This document shows positions 1 to 12,813 of a stretch of 64,000 bases of DNA, in pieces. This DNA is from Nitrosomonas sp. Nm51 (lineage in GTDB: Bacteria > Pseudomonadota > Gammaproteobacteria > Burkholderiales > Nitrosomonadaceae). The position numbers were made by a program, and so were the translations under genes. The notes under the pieces were generated by a model. That model was not told the DNA's origin, made no database searches, and worked only from the letters and a program-made list of their open reading frames with translations. Positions within the stretch are counted from its first letter, which is position 1. Each line of letters begins with the position of its first letter. The DNA lies in NCBI RefSeq assembly GCF_900111165.1, contig NZ_FOGH01000004.1:1-64000 (forward strand), written 5' to 3'.

Positions 1-1
1 A

Positions 2-118
2 GCAGGTCGCTGGCCAGCCTTGGTGCGTTATATCATCAGTAAAATTATTGCCAGCAAACCCCAGAAATCACAATTTCTTGATTCATTTCCCGCTACGTTG
101 GCATTTGATTCCAGCTAA
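2..118 (+). CDS. C-terminal end of an unidentified protein (partial)
   Basis: Reading frame 2 is open from the left edge of the window to a TAA at 116-118, giving 38 residues that contain RWPALVRYIISKII and end in LAFDSS. The stretch is amphipathic and basic, then polar. The rest of the gene lies outside the window, so I cannot assign a family. A hairpin follows about 20 bases downstream. It could also be a chance open frame; the lack of stops over only 38 codons is weak evidence. Confidence 0.4.
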   Translation, partial: AGRWPALVRYIISKIIASKPQKSQFLDSFPATLAFDSS

Positions 119-138
119 CTGAGGAATTTAGGTTAAAA

Positions 139-162
139 AGCCCTCTTCCAGGGAAGAAGGCT
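139..162 (-). terminator. Hairpin, possible terminator
   Basis: An inverted repeat with arms AGCC..CTTCC and GAAG..GGCT surrounds a 3-base loop. Read on the minus strand it is followed by a run of five T, as in an intrinsic terminator. On the plus strand it follows the partial gene but is trailed by A-rich sequence. No minus-strand gene runs into it from the right within 1 kb, so its client is unclear. Confidence 0.35.
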
Positions 163-1250
163 GAAAAAGCAAGAAACCGTTTACGCTGCCACAAACAAGC
201 AAATACAGCCTTTGCAGGTACATCATCGCCAAAAAATTACCGGCGCCATAATTATAGGGCAGCGCATCAGTGTTGGATAAGCTTGCCGGCTTTTCTGGCA
301 ATGACGATTTTAAAACGCAAACTTGGCATCTTCGTACAATCGCATTTCAATGAGCGTTGAAACAGAAAACAACTCCTTAACTTACCCATTACAGTGTCCA
401 AATAACCGCGGCCACTTCTATGATAACTGGCAGACACTGTTTGTTCGCCTGGCAGAACCAAATAAACATTTTGATGCGATTACTTCAAGGCCGCTATTGT
501 TACATAGCATCGGTAAACAAACGACACATGCCGTGCCAAAAAACCTTAACCATTACCAGTACGCATGGAAGAGCTGCTTATGCTATGCAGGCCTATCAAC
601 GTATCAGCAACTTCTTTTGTAAACTCAAAGCTAATGCGCCGCAGTTAACACCCTTGCAGTGTTGGTGCCATATTTTGAGCGAAGCAATGAAAAAATATCT
701 CCATGGAGCTATCCTGAGACCGCCTGATGAGTTATCAATGAATGCTAATTGACAATCAAATCTCAGAATCTCGTATTAACTTTATTCTGGAATTTGCCGG
801 CAGGGATTCGTTTAACTGATTTTTTTAGGTTGAACGCACATGCTCCCCATGCCGTGGAATAACCGCGTTTCCGGTCGCGAGCACGCTCAATTCAAAACAG
901 TTCGGTGTTTAAACTCCAGCAACCGATGCAATATCCAAGCTGGTTATCAGGGGACTTTGTCGTAACACTCTATCCATAGGTTGCTAACCTGGAAATGAAG
1001 CATTATGTTAAAGCTAAAAGAGTGCCCAAAATTCTGTGTCAGTTTGCAAATTACCTGTCAATCTGTTTTGAAATAGAAATTTTCGACTCAAATTGCGTTC
1101 CGGTACACAATAATCTTGACAGCCAGCCCGGATACAAACTGCATGTTTTATCCTGTGAGATATACCTCTGCGAACCAACTGAATTAGTTCTGCACAATGA
1201 CTTTACTTTCGGTGGCGTTTCTGATTTTTCGCACAAAAACATTGTCAAAC
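163..1250. other. About 1.1 kb with no gene I can support
   Basis: Several short open frames overlap here (for example plus-strand frames around 323-622 and 420-752), but none has a recognisable motif, a good ribosome binding site or consistent frame use. Segments such as HGRAAYAMQAYQRIS near 560-610 read like coding sequence that has lost its frame, so a decayed gene is possible. The only structure I can define is a copy of a dispersed repeat at 829-936. Confidence 0.4.
829..936 (+). repeat. Dispersed repeat, copy B
   Basis: This roughly 108-base segment aligns along its whole length with the reverse complement of 5496-5604, roughly three quarters identical by eye. Conserved blocks include CGCACATGC, CGGTCGCG, GTTTAAA and GATGCAATATCC at the end. 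No open frame is shared between copies, so it behaves as a non-coding dispersed element rather than a gene fragment. Confidence 0.6.
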
Positions 1251-1251
1251 A

Positions 1252-1542
1252 CTATTCAGCAATCGGTCCTTTTTTAACCATTGTTTCCACCTTACTCGAT
1301 TCTTCCGCCCCGGTATCCGATAACCGCCAGATACCGAATGTCACGCTTGGTGGAATGCCCATGCCTAGATTGAGACTGCCGATGCGGTAGTTCGAGCCGC
1401 GCGCTTTCAGAATGGCATTGACTTTCTCCTGCTTCTCCACCGCTTTGATAATCGTGCTGGCGATCACCTCGTCGCTGCTGAATTCAACAGTTTTGTCGGC
1501 CACACGGTTCGACAGTTCTTTTGCCTTGTCCAGAATACTCAT
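1252..1542 (-). CDS. Conserved hypothetical protein, 96 residues
   Basis: A small soluble protein starting MSILDKAKELSNRV. The first half is helical and charged (to about residue 50); the second half is glycine-rich (GSLNLGMGIPPSV) and ends in a lysine-rich tail. I chose the ATG at 1542 because GGAAAGAG lies just upstream; an ATG 15 bases earlier would add MERVK but has no ribosome binding site. No signal peptide or membrane segment is seen. The gene sits alone, 86 bases downstream of the metH stop, on the same strand. I do not recognise the family and cannot state a function. Confidence 0.7.
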   Translation of the reverse strand: MSILDKAKELSNRVADKTVEFSSDEVIASTIIKAVEKQEKVNAILKARGSNYRIGSLNLGMGIPPSVTFGIWRLSDTGAEESSKVETMVKKGPIAE

Positions 1543-1627
1543 TTTCACTCTTTCCATAAAACACAGGATATAGAGCCATTGATAAACTGCTTAAATCCAT
1601 TACGGACGCGTGCATGTACAATAGCAT

Positions 1628-5338
<3,711 letters not shown>

Positions 5339-5495
5339 TACTTTGCTTGCTTTTTAAATTTAAAATAAAGCGATTGATTATACCTTACCAGCCACCCTAA
5401 ACCTAAAGCCATTCGGTCAGGATACGTTAAAGTATCCATAACTTTTTGAAGAATAATAGTATTTTCTATCCATACGATATTGTCGGGTTTGGTCT

Positions 5496-5758
5496 GGATA
5501 TTGCATCAGTCGCTGGAATTTAAACGCTGAATTGTGTTGAATTGATCGTGCCCGCGACCGCAGACGCAGTTATTTTGCGCCATAGGGGCATGTGCGCTCA
5601 ATTCAGGACAGGGCAAGTTAAAAACCGGCAAGTGGATCAGTGAGTACAAACTGTAGTACTTTCGCTGGAATCCATGAAAACCAACAGGCACAACAACAGG
5701 CACAACAACAGGCACAACTAATGACAGGTCAAAATCCAGCGTACTGATGCAATATTGG
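5496..5758. repeat. 263-bp element with inverted ends (copy A of dispersed repeat)
   Basis: The left end reads GGATATTGCATCAGTCGCTG and the right end, on the other strand, CCAATATTGCATCAGTACGC, so the termini are imperfect inverted repeats of about 28 bases. The left 109 bases (5496-5604) match, in inverse orientation, the repeat at 829-936. It has no convincing open frame and fills most of the metH upstream gap. The layout is that of a small non-autonomous element or a REP/BIME-type palindrome cluster; no mobilising transposase can be named. Confidence 0.55.
5682..5717 (+). repeat. Three tandem copies of a 12-bp unit
   Basis: The unit CAACAGGCACAA occurs three times head to tail without mismatches, inside the inverted-repeat element spanning 5496-5758. 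Copy number is likely to vary between strains by slippage. With no spacers it is not CRISPR-like. Confidence 0.85.
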
Positions 5759-5835
5759 TTAGTAAACTTGCCAGCTTACAAGGCAAGGCGCACCTTGATG
5801 TATTAATTAACATCACTGCAGCACTGCTGCCTGAC

Positions 5836-5860
5836 AGTATCGCATTGGATAGAGCGCTAG
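5836..5860 (+). repeat. Single end of the TAGTGC..ATATC repeat family
   Basis: The segment reads as GTATCGCATTGGATAGAGCG followed by CTAG. It resembles the ends of the palindromic element at 45126-45243 and the solo ends at 14483 and 16593, with several mismatches. It lies across the stop of the zinc-ribbon gene. Confidence 0.35.
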
Positions 5861-6723
5861 ATATAGAGTATCTGCAGCCGATAACCAATAGGATTGAGCT
5901 GGCTGTTATCCAGATAAAGTCGAACGGTTATTTCATGGTTTGGCAGGATGGTTGTTTTTCTCCAATCCACTGCAGATAGATAGTCTGCTGCGGTGAAAAT
6001 ACGGCTGGCCAGCATCTGGCCATGCATATCCGTCAAAGACAATTTCAGTGCAGGTAATGCTTGCGCCTGCGCTGCATGATTACGGATGATCGCGGTCAGC
6101 GTTGCTACATCGGGTTGATTCTCGGGATCGCTTACCTGTAAATCCGACGACACGATGCTAAGCAACTGTATGTTTGCCGGCAGAGGCACCGAGCAACCGA
6201 AAATATCGCATAACTGCTCCAAATAAGATCTGGTCTGCGGCAGCTGTATCGCCAAATCAGACCGGAATATCATTATCACCTGTACCATCAGCACAAAAAA
6301 TAATACCACGCTGGCGGTTTGCCACAAACGATGCCGGGTCAGATTTTCGGGTGCCGCGTCAGATAGAAAATCACTTGTCGACACATCGGATTCGGCATTT
6401 TCTGCAAACGCTTCCGGTACCATCGCAGTAACGGCAGTCGCTGTTCCAGCCTGCTGTGCTGCCGCCGCATATTCGCTCCTGTGAGTATGCATGGCTTTCA
6501 CATCCATCTGCCGTACATTTACATCGTCATGCAGTGCGGTCGAATTGTCAGCAGGTGCCGGTAAATATTCAATTTCAGTCTCGTCAATCGTGATCAACGT
6601 GGAGAATCCGTTAAAAATAACTTGACATTTCCCGCACCGCACCAAGCCGTTCTGGGCCTGCAACTGTTCAGGATAAATTTTGTAAGTTGTGCCACAACCC
6701 GGACACAATGTCACCAGCGCCAT
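5857..6723 (-). CDS. Zinc-ribbon and DUF3426 single-pass membrane protein
   Basis: A 288-residue protein beginning with an MJ0042-type zinc ribbon: Cys-x2-Cys in TLCPGCGT and Cys-x2-Cys in VRCGKCQ, within the first 35 residues. A low-complexity linker follows, then one membrane helix (about 135-155, VVLFFVLMVQVIMIF) and a DUF3426 domain that should lie in the periplasm. This layout is conserved next to prmA and accBC in many betaproteobacteria; the function is not established. It is the last gene of the accB-accC-prmA run, 149 bases after prmA. The 3' end overlaps a copy of a dispersed repeat, which may supply its last codons. Confidence 0.85.
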   Translation of the reverse strand: MALVTLCPGCGTTYKIYPEQLQAQNGLVRCGKCQVIFNGFSTLITIDETEIEYLPAPADNSTALHDDVNVRQMDVKAMHTHRSEYAAAAQQAGTATAVTAMVPEAFAENAESDVSTSDFLSDAAPENLTRHRLWQTASVVLFFVLMVQVIMIFRSDLAIQLPQTRSYLEQLCDIFGCSVPLPANIQLLSIVSSDLQVSDPENQPDVATLTAIIRNHAAQAQALPALKLSLTDMHGQMLASRIFTAADYLSAVDWRKTTILPNHEITVRLYLDNSQLNPIGYRLQILYI

Positions 6724-6872
6724 CGGCTACCCCGTTCAACAGTCCGTCAAATTTTGAAGCAAATGAATGTTGTAAAAACACTTGCCGCTTCACGTGATTT
6801 AAATGATCGATGATCGTTTTTACCAATCTGGCCAACTTATTTTGTAAAGACCGAAGTATACCCTCCGCTGAT

Positions 6873-7799
6873 TTACTGATCCGAGTTTTTGACTCCAGTC
6901 AACAATACCCAGTCTTCCTGTGCAGCATTAATCTGCATCTCAAACCACTGGCTGTAAGCCGACATTGCTCCCATTGCCTGCGGCTCGAGTACGCCCGATA
7001 ACACAATCCGCCCACCTGGGCGAGTCGCCCGGGCGAGGATTGGCGCCAGCACGATCAAGGGATTGGATAAGATATTCGCCACAACAACGTCGACCTGTCC
7101 AGCTTTGCAGGTCTCTGCGTTTTCTACCGGATATTGCGTTGCAAACGTACAATCTGTTGGTTCGCATGCATTCAACAATGCATTGGCGTGACTTGCCTTG
7201 ACAGCATGCGGGTCGATATCGATACCGATTACGCGGCCCGCACCCAGCTTTAATGCCGCAATGGCGAGCACTCCCGAGCCGCAACCATAATCAAGAAGCG
7301 TCTCTCCCTGTTTTAGATTCTGATCAAGCCAGGCAAGGCACAACTGCGTTGTTGGATGACTGCCCGTTCCGAATGCCAGTCCCGGATCAAGAATTAAATT
7401 AATCGCGGACGGGTCGGGAGGCTGATGCCATGTAGGTACTATCCACAAACGCGACGAAATACAAATGGGACTAAACTGCGATTGTGTCAATCGCACCCAG
7501 TCCTGCGCTTCAATTGCTTCTATCCGAAAAGCCGGCAAATCTGGTAACGCTAGCGCTTTTGTGATCGACTGCATCACGGCATTGATGTCGGTATCAGGAT
7601 CGAACATGCCGCTGACTTCAGCTTTCTGCCATACTTCGTCTGCAGGCAGACCGGGTTCGCCGTATATCGGCTGCTCCTGATCAGTGTCTGCGGCAGCATC
7701 ATGTATATCTACCGACAAAGCCCCTTGTTCCAGTAATGCGTCACCCAGCAGTTCAGCTGAGGCGCTATCTGTTTTAATAAAAATCGTTTTCCAGGACAT
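6873..7799 (-). CDS. prmA: Ribosomal protein L11 methyltransferase PrmA
   Basis: Trimethylates amino groups of ribosomal protein L11 using S-adenosylmethionine in the cytoplasm. The substrate-recognition domain occupies about residues 1-60. The Rossmann methyltransferase domain carries LLDYGCGSGVLAIAALKLGA as the S-adenosylmethionine loop and VANILSNPL as the catalytic N-x-L region. I chose the ATG at 7799 (MSWKTIFIK) because it matches the family start and has AGGTG six bases upstream; a longer frame to 7856 would overlap the accC stop region. At 308 residues it is close to the usual 290-300. It lies 57 bases after accC and is probably co-transcribed with accBC. Confidence 0.96.
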   Translation of the reverse strand: MSWKTIFIKTDSASAELLGDALLEQGALSVDIHDAAADTDQEQPIYGEPGLPADEVWQKAEVSGMFDPDTDINAVMQSITKALALPDLPAFRIEAIEAQDWVRLTQSQFSPICISSRLWIVPTWHQPPDPSAINLILDPGLAFGTGSHPTTQLCLAWLDQNLKQGETLLDYGCGSGVLAIAALKLGAGRVIGIDIDPHAVKASHANALLNACEPTDCTFATQYPVENAETCKAGQVDVVVANILSNPLIVLAPILARATRPGGRIVLSGVLEPQAMGAMSAYSQWFEMQINAAQEDWVLLTGVKNSDQ

Positions 7800-7856
7800 A
7801 CTCGGCACCTGTAAAGTGAATCTTGCCGCAACCACAGAAAATCCGGACGAATTCAA

Positions 7857-9215
7857 TCAGTCTGCCTGTTGATTGTGCAAGGCAAGCTTGCGTTCCAGGT
7901 AATGAATTGAAAATTGCCCATTCAGAAAAGAGGCGTCCGTCAGTAAGTCAAGATGCAACGGAATATTGGTTTTAATACCCTGCACCACCGTTTCAGAGAG
8001 CGCGATGCGCATACGTGCTATCGCCTGCTCGCGGGTGTCGCCATAGGTAATAATCTTGCCAATCATCGAATCGTAATAAGGTGGCACCATATAATTGTGA
8101 TATACATGCGTATCAACGCGTACCCCGGGGCCACCTGGCGCATGGTATTGGGTGATGCGGCCGGCAGAAGGGGTCAGTTTGTACGCATCCTCGGCATTAA
8201 TGCGGCACTCAATCGCGTGACCTTTAATTGCGATATCATTTTGTTTAAATGGTAATATTTCTCCAGCAGCTATGTTGATCTGCGCCTGCACAAGATCAAT
8301 GCCGGTAACGGCTTCTGTCACAGGATGCTCAACCTGCAGCCGTGTATTCATCTCTATGAAATAAAATTCATCCTTCTCAAAGAGAAATTCAAATGTCCCA
8401 ACCCCGCGATATTTGATTTGTCGGCAGGCCTCGGCGCAACGCACGCCGATTTTATTGCGCAGTGCTTCGGAAATACCCTGCGCAGGGGCTTCTTCAAGGA
8501 TTTTCTGGTGCCTGCGCTGCAACGAACACTCACGTTCACCCAGATGCACGGCGTTGCCCTGCCCGTCGATCAGCAATTGAAATTCAATGTGGCGCGGATT
8601 TTCCAGATACTTTTCAGCATACACCACAGGATTGCCAAAAGCTGCTTGCGCTTCGTTGCGTGTCATAATTACTGCGTTTGGTAACGCGGCTTCGGTATGT
8701 ACTACACGCATACCGCGCCCGCCACCACCGCCGGCAGCCTTGATGATCACCGGATAACCAATTTTCCTGGTCACCTTTTTAATTGTGTCTATGTCTTCCG
8801 GCAGTGCACCATCCGAGCCTGGTACACAGGGAACGCCGGCCACTTTCATAGCGTTTTTCGCACTCACTTTATCGCCCATCAAACGTATCGTTTCCGGACG
8901 CGGACCAATAAAAACAAAACCGCTTTTCTCTACCCGCTCAGCAAAATCGGCGTTTTCCGAGAGAAACCCGTAACCGGGATGGATGGCTTCAGCATCTGTC
9001 ACTTCAGCGGCACTGATAATTGCTGGAATATTCAAATAACTTTGGGCAACGGGTGCAGGGCCGATACAAACCGATTCATCGGCAAGCTTGACATATTTGG
9101 CCTCAGAATCCGCCTCGGAATAAACTATAACGGTCTTAATTCCCATAGCACGGCAGGCTCTCTGGATACGCAAAGCTATTTCACCGCGGTTTGCGATAAG
9201 GATTTTTTCAAACAT
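7857..9215 (-). CDS. accC: Biotin carboxylase subunit of acetyl-CoA carboxylase
   Basis: ATP- and bicarbonate-dependent carboxylation of biotin on AccB, the first half-reaction of malonyl-CoA synthesis. At 452 residues it is full length. The N-terminal Rossmann-like domain begins [17 protein letters not shown]; the ATP-grasp domain holds the glycine-rich loop [11 protein letters not shown], the metal-binding [16 protein letters not shown] stretch, and the C-terminal biotin carboxylase domain. It follows accB by 72 bases on the same strand, the normal accBC arrangement. Nothing unusual is seen. Confidence 0.98.
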   Translation of the reverse strand: MFEKILIANRGEIALRIQRACRAMGIKTVIVYSEADSEAKYVKLADESVCIGPAPVAQSYLNIPAIISAAEVTDAEAIHPGYGFLSENADFAERVEKSGFVFIGPRPETIRLMGDKVSAKNAMKVAGVPCVPGSDGALPEDIDTIKKVTRKIGYPVIIKAAGGGGGRGMRVVHTEAALPNAVIMTRNEAQAAFGNPVVYAEKYLENPRHIEFQLLIDGQGNAVHLGERECSLQRRHQKILEEAPAQGISEALRNKIGVRCAEACRQIKYRGVGTFEFLFEKDEFYFIEMNTRLQVEHPVTEAVTGIDLVQAQINIAAGEILPFKQNDIAIKGHAIECRINAEDAYKLTPSAGRITQYHAPGGPGVRVDTHVYHNYMVPPYYDSMIGKIITYGDTREQAIARMRIALSETVVQGIKTNIPLHLDLLTDASFLNGQFSIHYLERKLALHNQQAD

Positions 9216-9287
9216 ATATACTCACATGTGTTTAGCTTAACCGCCCGGAATCATCGAACACGCAGCTTCCATGCGATCATCAATGTA

Positions 9288-9779
9288 CTACCGGATGACG
9301 AACAGGTGTTCGCCATATTCAACCGGCTGACCGTTCTCGACCAGTATTGACTTAATTACACCATCTTTGTCGGCTTCAATCTCATTCAGCAGTTTCATAG
9401 CCTCAATAATGCACAATGTTTCACCCGTTTTTACAGCTTGGCCAACTTCGACAAAAGGGATGGCGCCGGGCGACGGTGAACGGTAAAAAGTACCTACCAT
9501 CGGTGATTTGACGATATGTCCGTCGGGTTGTACATCCTTTTTCCCATCAACGGAATTAACCGCCTTAGTATCGTTGGATGCTACGGCTTGTCCCGGTTGG
9601 GTTTGATCCTGATGCAAAGGCACGACAGTTTGCTGCATGGGCGGCAACAAGGCATATCCAGGTATTGATGCGCCTGATTTACTGATACGAACCTTTTCTT
9701 CACCTTCAGTAATCTCCAACTCAGTAATACCGGACTCCTCAACCAGTTCAATGAGCTTCTTTAGCTTTCTTAAATCCAT
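9288..9779 (-). CDS. accB: Biotin carboxyl carrier protein of acetyl-CoA carboxylase
   Basis: Carries the biotin that shuttles carboxyl groups between AccC and the carboxyltransferase. A helical N-terminus ([16 protein letters not shown]) is followed by a Pro/Gln-rich linker with a Gln-Thr-rich stretch (about 45-80) and the biotinyl domain (about 85-163). Lys129 in EAMKLLNEI is the biotinylation site. Length, 163 residues, is normal. The gene begins the accB-accC-prmA run. A palindromic element (9847-10096) lies only 68 bases upstream of the start, where an acc promoter would be expected. Confidence 0.97.
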   Translation of the reverse strand: MDLRKLKKLIELVEESGITELEITEGEEKVRISKSGASIPGYALLPPMQQTVVPLHQDQTQPGQAVASNDTKAVNSVDGKKDVQPDGHIVKSPMVGTFYRSPSPGAIPFVEVGQAVKTGETLCIIEAMKLLNEIEADKDGVIKSILVENGQPVEYGEHLFVIR

Positions 9780-9846
9780 AACACCCCCTGCATCACCCCA
9801 AACAATCCGGGGCCGTTGAAAATAAATTACATCAACATGTGTACCT

Positions 9847-10096
9847 GGGGGGTGTTTACAATTGTGAACTGTTGCTGCCGATACCCGTTTTAGTCCTCAG
9901 CAAGGCGGCGTGAGCCTGGTGTAGCCACGCTACATGGGCGAATGATACCGCAACGAAGGACTAAAACGGGCTCTCAGCCCTATGGGTTGTTCCTGAAATG
10001 GCGCGATGCCGCGTTATTCGCCGATTACTTGGAATAACCAAACGACGCTTCGCGTTCAGAAACAACAAAAATAATTCACAATTGTTAACACCCCCT
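9847..10096. repeat. 250-bp nested-palindrome element upstream of accB
   Basis: The outer ends are inverted: GGGGGGTGTTTACAATTGTG at the left and, on the opposite strand, TAGGGGGTGTTAACAATTGT at the right. Inside, CCGTTTTAGTCCT (about 9884-9896) pairs with AGGACTAAAACGG (about 9957-9969). A second pair, GTTGTTCCTGAA (about 9988) and TTCAGAAACAAC (about 10053), forms another stem. There is no open frame. The element should fold into two large hairpins when single-stranded. It resembles a MITE or REP-type composite. Confidence 0.65.
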
Positions 10097-10349
10097 AATG
10101 ATTAACCGAACAGTTTACAAACAGCTATCAACTAAACGCATACAGCTTTATCAAAAGGGTCGCCCTCTTTTCAAATACTGTAACGCGGCTGCAGGACACC
10201 ATGGTAACGTCCTGCGGGTGAGCTTGTCAGCATTCATAGCCATAGCCTGCGTTGTGTCTTTTGACATTAGACTATTGCCCGCAAGGCGCGCCTTATAGAG
10301 TACTAGCCTGGCAAAATGCTTAAGTAAAATAAACAAGTGCACAGCATTT

Positions 10350-10808
10350 TTACCGATGAACCGTCAAGGCATATTCCAATGCCAATTCATAGCCTTTTGA
10401 ACCCAAACCGCTGATTACACCCAAGGCCATGTCTGAAAAATAGGAATGGTGGCGGAAAGTTTCGCGAGAAAAAATATTGGACAAATGAATCTCTATGAAA
10501 GGTAGCCGCGCCGCCGTCAGCGCATCACGCATAGCAACGCTGGTATGCGTATAAGCCGCCGGATTGATAATAATAAAATCAGTGCCATCACTCATGGCCT
10601 GCTGGATTCTGTCAATCAACGCAGATTCTGCATTGCTTTGAAAAAAAACAATGTCTGACGTTACCTTTTCCGCGATCCGGGCCAAATTCTTGTTAATATC
10701 CTGCAGCGTTTCACAACCATAGATCTCCGGTTCCCGCATACCGAGAAGATTCAAATTCGGGCCATGAATAACCAGAATATTTCTTGCGCCGATATTTTCC
10801 GTACTCAT
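10350..10808 (-). CDS. aroQ: Type II 3-dehydroquinate dehydratase
   Basis: Converts 3-dehydroquinate to 3-dehydroshikimate in the shikimate pathway. At 152 residues it has the compact type II flavodoxin-like fold. Visible motifs are HGPNLNLLG near the N-terminus, the lid with the catalytic Tyr in [19 protein letters not shown] in the middle, and the active-site His in [11 protein letters not shown]. The start [10 protein letters not shown] is an ATG at 10808; no alternative improves it. Unlike many betaproteobacteria, where aroQ directly precedes accB, here about 570 bases including the palindromic element separate them. That suggests the repeat split an ancestral aroQ-accBC arrangement. Confidence 0.96.
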   Translation of the reverse strand: MSTENIGARNILVIHGPNLNLLGMREPEIYGCETLQDINKNLARIAEKVTSDIVFFQSNAESALIDRIQQAMSDGTDFIIINPAAYTHTSVAMRDALTAARLPFIEIHLSNIFSRETFRHHSYFSDMALGVISGLGSKGYELALEYALTVHR

Positions 10809-11160
10809 GAAGAATTATTGCATTTTATTGTCTAAAAGTACAGTTTATTGGCGAAATTAGCAGAACTTAACAACATTCAAAAATTTAAGTTCCGTTTAAG
10901 GATCCGTTTGCAATGATTAAAACCAACAGGCTGTAGTTTCAGTCTTTTAAGAACAATACTACTGATGTCAGCGCTACCATATATGTTATATACCATTAAA
11001 AACAGACCCAGAATGGCATTTATTACACATACAACCCACTTCTGCGCCTGTATTTATCTTGCCGCCTCAAAATTGCTTGTATCGACACGTCAATGATTTT
11101 TAGTTAACTGAAGCTTGTTATATGGATATGCCTATCGCGCGCAGGCTTCTCCAGAACCGT
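10809..11160. other. 350-bp gap between sppA and aroQ
   Basis: AT-rich sequence with no supportable gene. It should hold the aroQ promoter near its left end, as aroQ is read leftwards from 10808. I see no clear hairpin terminator for sppA and no recognisable RNA gene. Confidence 0.5.
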
Positions 11161-12111
11161 TTACCTAAACCCCCAGCCATTATTTGTCAGTATTCCCAAC
11201 ATCGTTGTACTGACCCGTTTGGCAAAAAGATCAATCAGGCTTTCGCGCGTTGAATAGTTGACGATATCTTCGGCATTAATCACTTCGCGCGCAACATATT
11301 CGGCGCTGCCCATGGCGTCAGCCAGGCCAAGTTCGATACTTTTTTGTCCCGTCCATATTACCCCGCTGAATATTTCCGCTGTGTCTTTCAAACGATCACC
11401 CCTGCCCATTTGAACAACATGTTTAAACTGTTCGTGTATTTCTTTTAACAAACCGGTCGCATGTTCACGTTGTTTTGGATCCAAGGGCGTGAATGGATCC
11501 AAAAAACCTTTATGCTCGCCCGCAGTCAGTAATCGGCGTTCTATACCCAGCTTCTCCAGAGTGCCTGCAAAGCCAAAACCATCCATCAGTACACCAATTG
11601 AGCCGACCAGGCTTGCTTTATCAACAAAAATCTTGTCAGCCGCAGACGCTATATAATATCCACCTGATGCACATACATCGCCAATAACCACATACAACGG
11701 AATTTCAGGATACTCTGTACGCAAGCGGTGTATTTCGTCATTGACGTATCCCGCTTGGACAGGACTGCCCCCCGTGCTGTTAATTCGCAAAATAACGCCC
11801 TGCGTACCTTTATCCTCGAACGCAGATCTTAGGCTTGCGTTAATATTATCGGCGCTATTAATCGTATCGGGCATTATCATACCGTCCAGATTAACCAAAG
11901 CAGTATGTTTATCCGAAACCCGCGCAGCTGAATCGCCAAACCAATCTGTAAAAGCGAAAAGCAGCAAAAAAAGATATATCAAGGTAAGCGACTTGAAAAA
12001 AATACCCCAAACACGGCTTCGCCTTTGTTCACGCAATGCCGCAAAAGCAAGCCCCTCGATTAACTGCCTCTCCCACCCTGGATTTACAGGTTTTTTCTCC
12101 TCATCAGTCAT
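11161..12111 (-). CDS. sppA: Signal peptide peptidase SppA, S49 family
   Basis: A membrane-anchored serine protease that degrades cleaved signal peptides, with its active site facing the periplasm. At 316 residues it is the short single-repeat form. One N-terminal membrane helix occupies about residues 38-58 (SLTLIYLFLLLFAFTDWF). The nucleophile Ser lies in VCASGGYYIAS and the general-base Lys in GEHKGFLDPF, the Ser/Lys dyad of the short SppA enzymes. The start at 12111 gives a cytoplasmic N-terminus of about 35 residues, normal for the family. Confidence 0.93.
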   Translation of the reverse strand: MTDEEKKPVNPGWERQLIEGLAFAALREQRRSRVWGIFFKSLTLIYLFLLLFAFTDWFGDSAARVSDKHTALVNLDGMIMPDTINSADNINASLRSAFEDKGTQGVILRINSTGGSPVQAGYVNDEIHRLRTEYPEIPLYVVIGDVCASGGYYIASAADKIFVDKASLVGSIGVLMDGFGFAGTLEKLGIERRLLTAGEHKGFLDPFTPLDPKQREHATGLLKEIHEQFKHVVQMGRGDRLKDTAEIFSGVIWTGQKSIELGLADAMGSAEYVAREVINAEDIVNYSTRESLIDLFAKRVSTTMLGILTNNGWGFR

Positions 12112-12207
12112 ATAATCTCATCCATCCATTTTCAATCGGTTATTAAATTTCTATTCGCTTAAATACTGTATAAAGCACTATTATAAAAACAAACAAATAA
12201 TTTAAAT

Positions 12208-12306
12208 TTATTTTTTACCCGGCTTTTGCGCTTTATTTTGCCTTTCGGCATCTACACACCCGGCAATGCCTGCAATCAGCATCGTATAAACGATATACTT
12301 TTCCAT
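12208..12306 (-). CDS. Possible 32-residue exported or lipoprotein-like small protein
   Basis: A minus-strand frame from an ATG at 12306 to TAA at 12208 encodes MEKYIVYTMLIAGIAGCVDA and then a basic tail ending KPGKK. The N-terminus has a hydrophobic run followed by IAGC, like a lipobox, and then a short charged tail. The ribosome binding site is weak. It lies between divergently read sppA and the EVE gene. It could be a chance frame; the ordered hydrophobic-Cys-basic layout is the only support. Confidence 0.35.
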   Translation of the reverse strand: MEKYIVYTMLIAGIAGCVDAERQNKAQKPGKK

Positions 12307-12341
12307 TCTGGGATTATTCTCTTAACGCACATAAAATTCAA

Positions 12342-12803
12342 ATGCGCTATTGGCTGATGAAATCGGAACCCTACAAATTCAGTATTGACGACTTGGCAGC
12401 CTCACCCGGTCAGACGACAGCGTGGGACGGGGTGCGCAATTATCAGGCGCGCAATTTCATGTGGAAACAGATGCGTCTCGGCGACCAGGCTTTTTTTTAC
12501 CATTCCTGCTGCGCTGAACCCGGCATCACCGGCATCGCCGAAATTTCCACACCCGCATATCCGGACGGCACGCAATTTGACCCGCAAAGCAGGTATTATG
12601 ATCCCAAAGCCAGTCAAGATAGCCCACGCTGGTTTAACGTTGAAATCACTCTCAAGAAAAAAACACGCTTGCTGACCATCAGAGAATTACGGCAATATCC
12701 GGACCTTGAGCGCATGCGCGTATTGCAGACCGGCAACCGGTTATCCATCACCCCGGTTGATCCGGATGAATGGAAATTCATCCTACAACTACTGAAGGTT
12801 TGA
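12342..12803 (+). CDS. EVE domain protein
   Basis: A 153-residue single-domain protein of the EVE (PUA-like) superfamily: MRYWLMKSEPYKFS at the start, TAWDGVRNYQARNFM with the conserved Trp-Asp-Gly-Val-Arg-Asn-Tyr stretch, then FFYHSC and the Gly-Ile-x-Gly-Ile strand. EVE domains bind modified bases in RNA or DNA. In proteobacteria the free-standing form is common and its partner is unknown. It is 10 bases upstream of the TSUP gene and probably co-transcribed with it. Confidence 0.92.
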   Translation: MRYWLMKSEPYKFSIDDLAASPGQTTAWDGVRNYQARNFMWKQMRLGDQAFFYHSCCAEPGITGIAEISTPAYPDGTQFDPQSRYYDPKASQDSPRWFNVEITLKKKTRLLTIRELRQYPDLERMRVLQTGNRLSITPVDPDEWKFILQLLKV

Positions 12804-12813
12804 TTCCGGCGCG

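Noticed and set aside
323-752. Two overlapping plus-strand open frames of 99 and 110 codons
   Set aside because: No family motif, ribosome binding site or consistent frame; at best a decayed gene.
995-1390. Plus-strand frame of 131 codons
   Set aside because: Its second half is the antisense of the better supported minus-strand gene at 1252-1542, and its first half has no recognisable feature.
5339-5490. SAH or cobalamin riboswitch upstream of metH
   Set aside because: No conserved B12-box or SAH-switch pattern is visible in the upstream 150 bases.
5682-5717. CRISPR-like direct repeats
   Set aside because: Three contiguous 12-bp units without spacers are a simple tandem repeat; no cas genes in the window.
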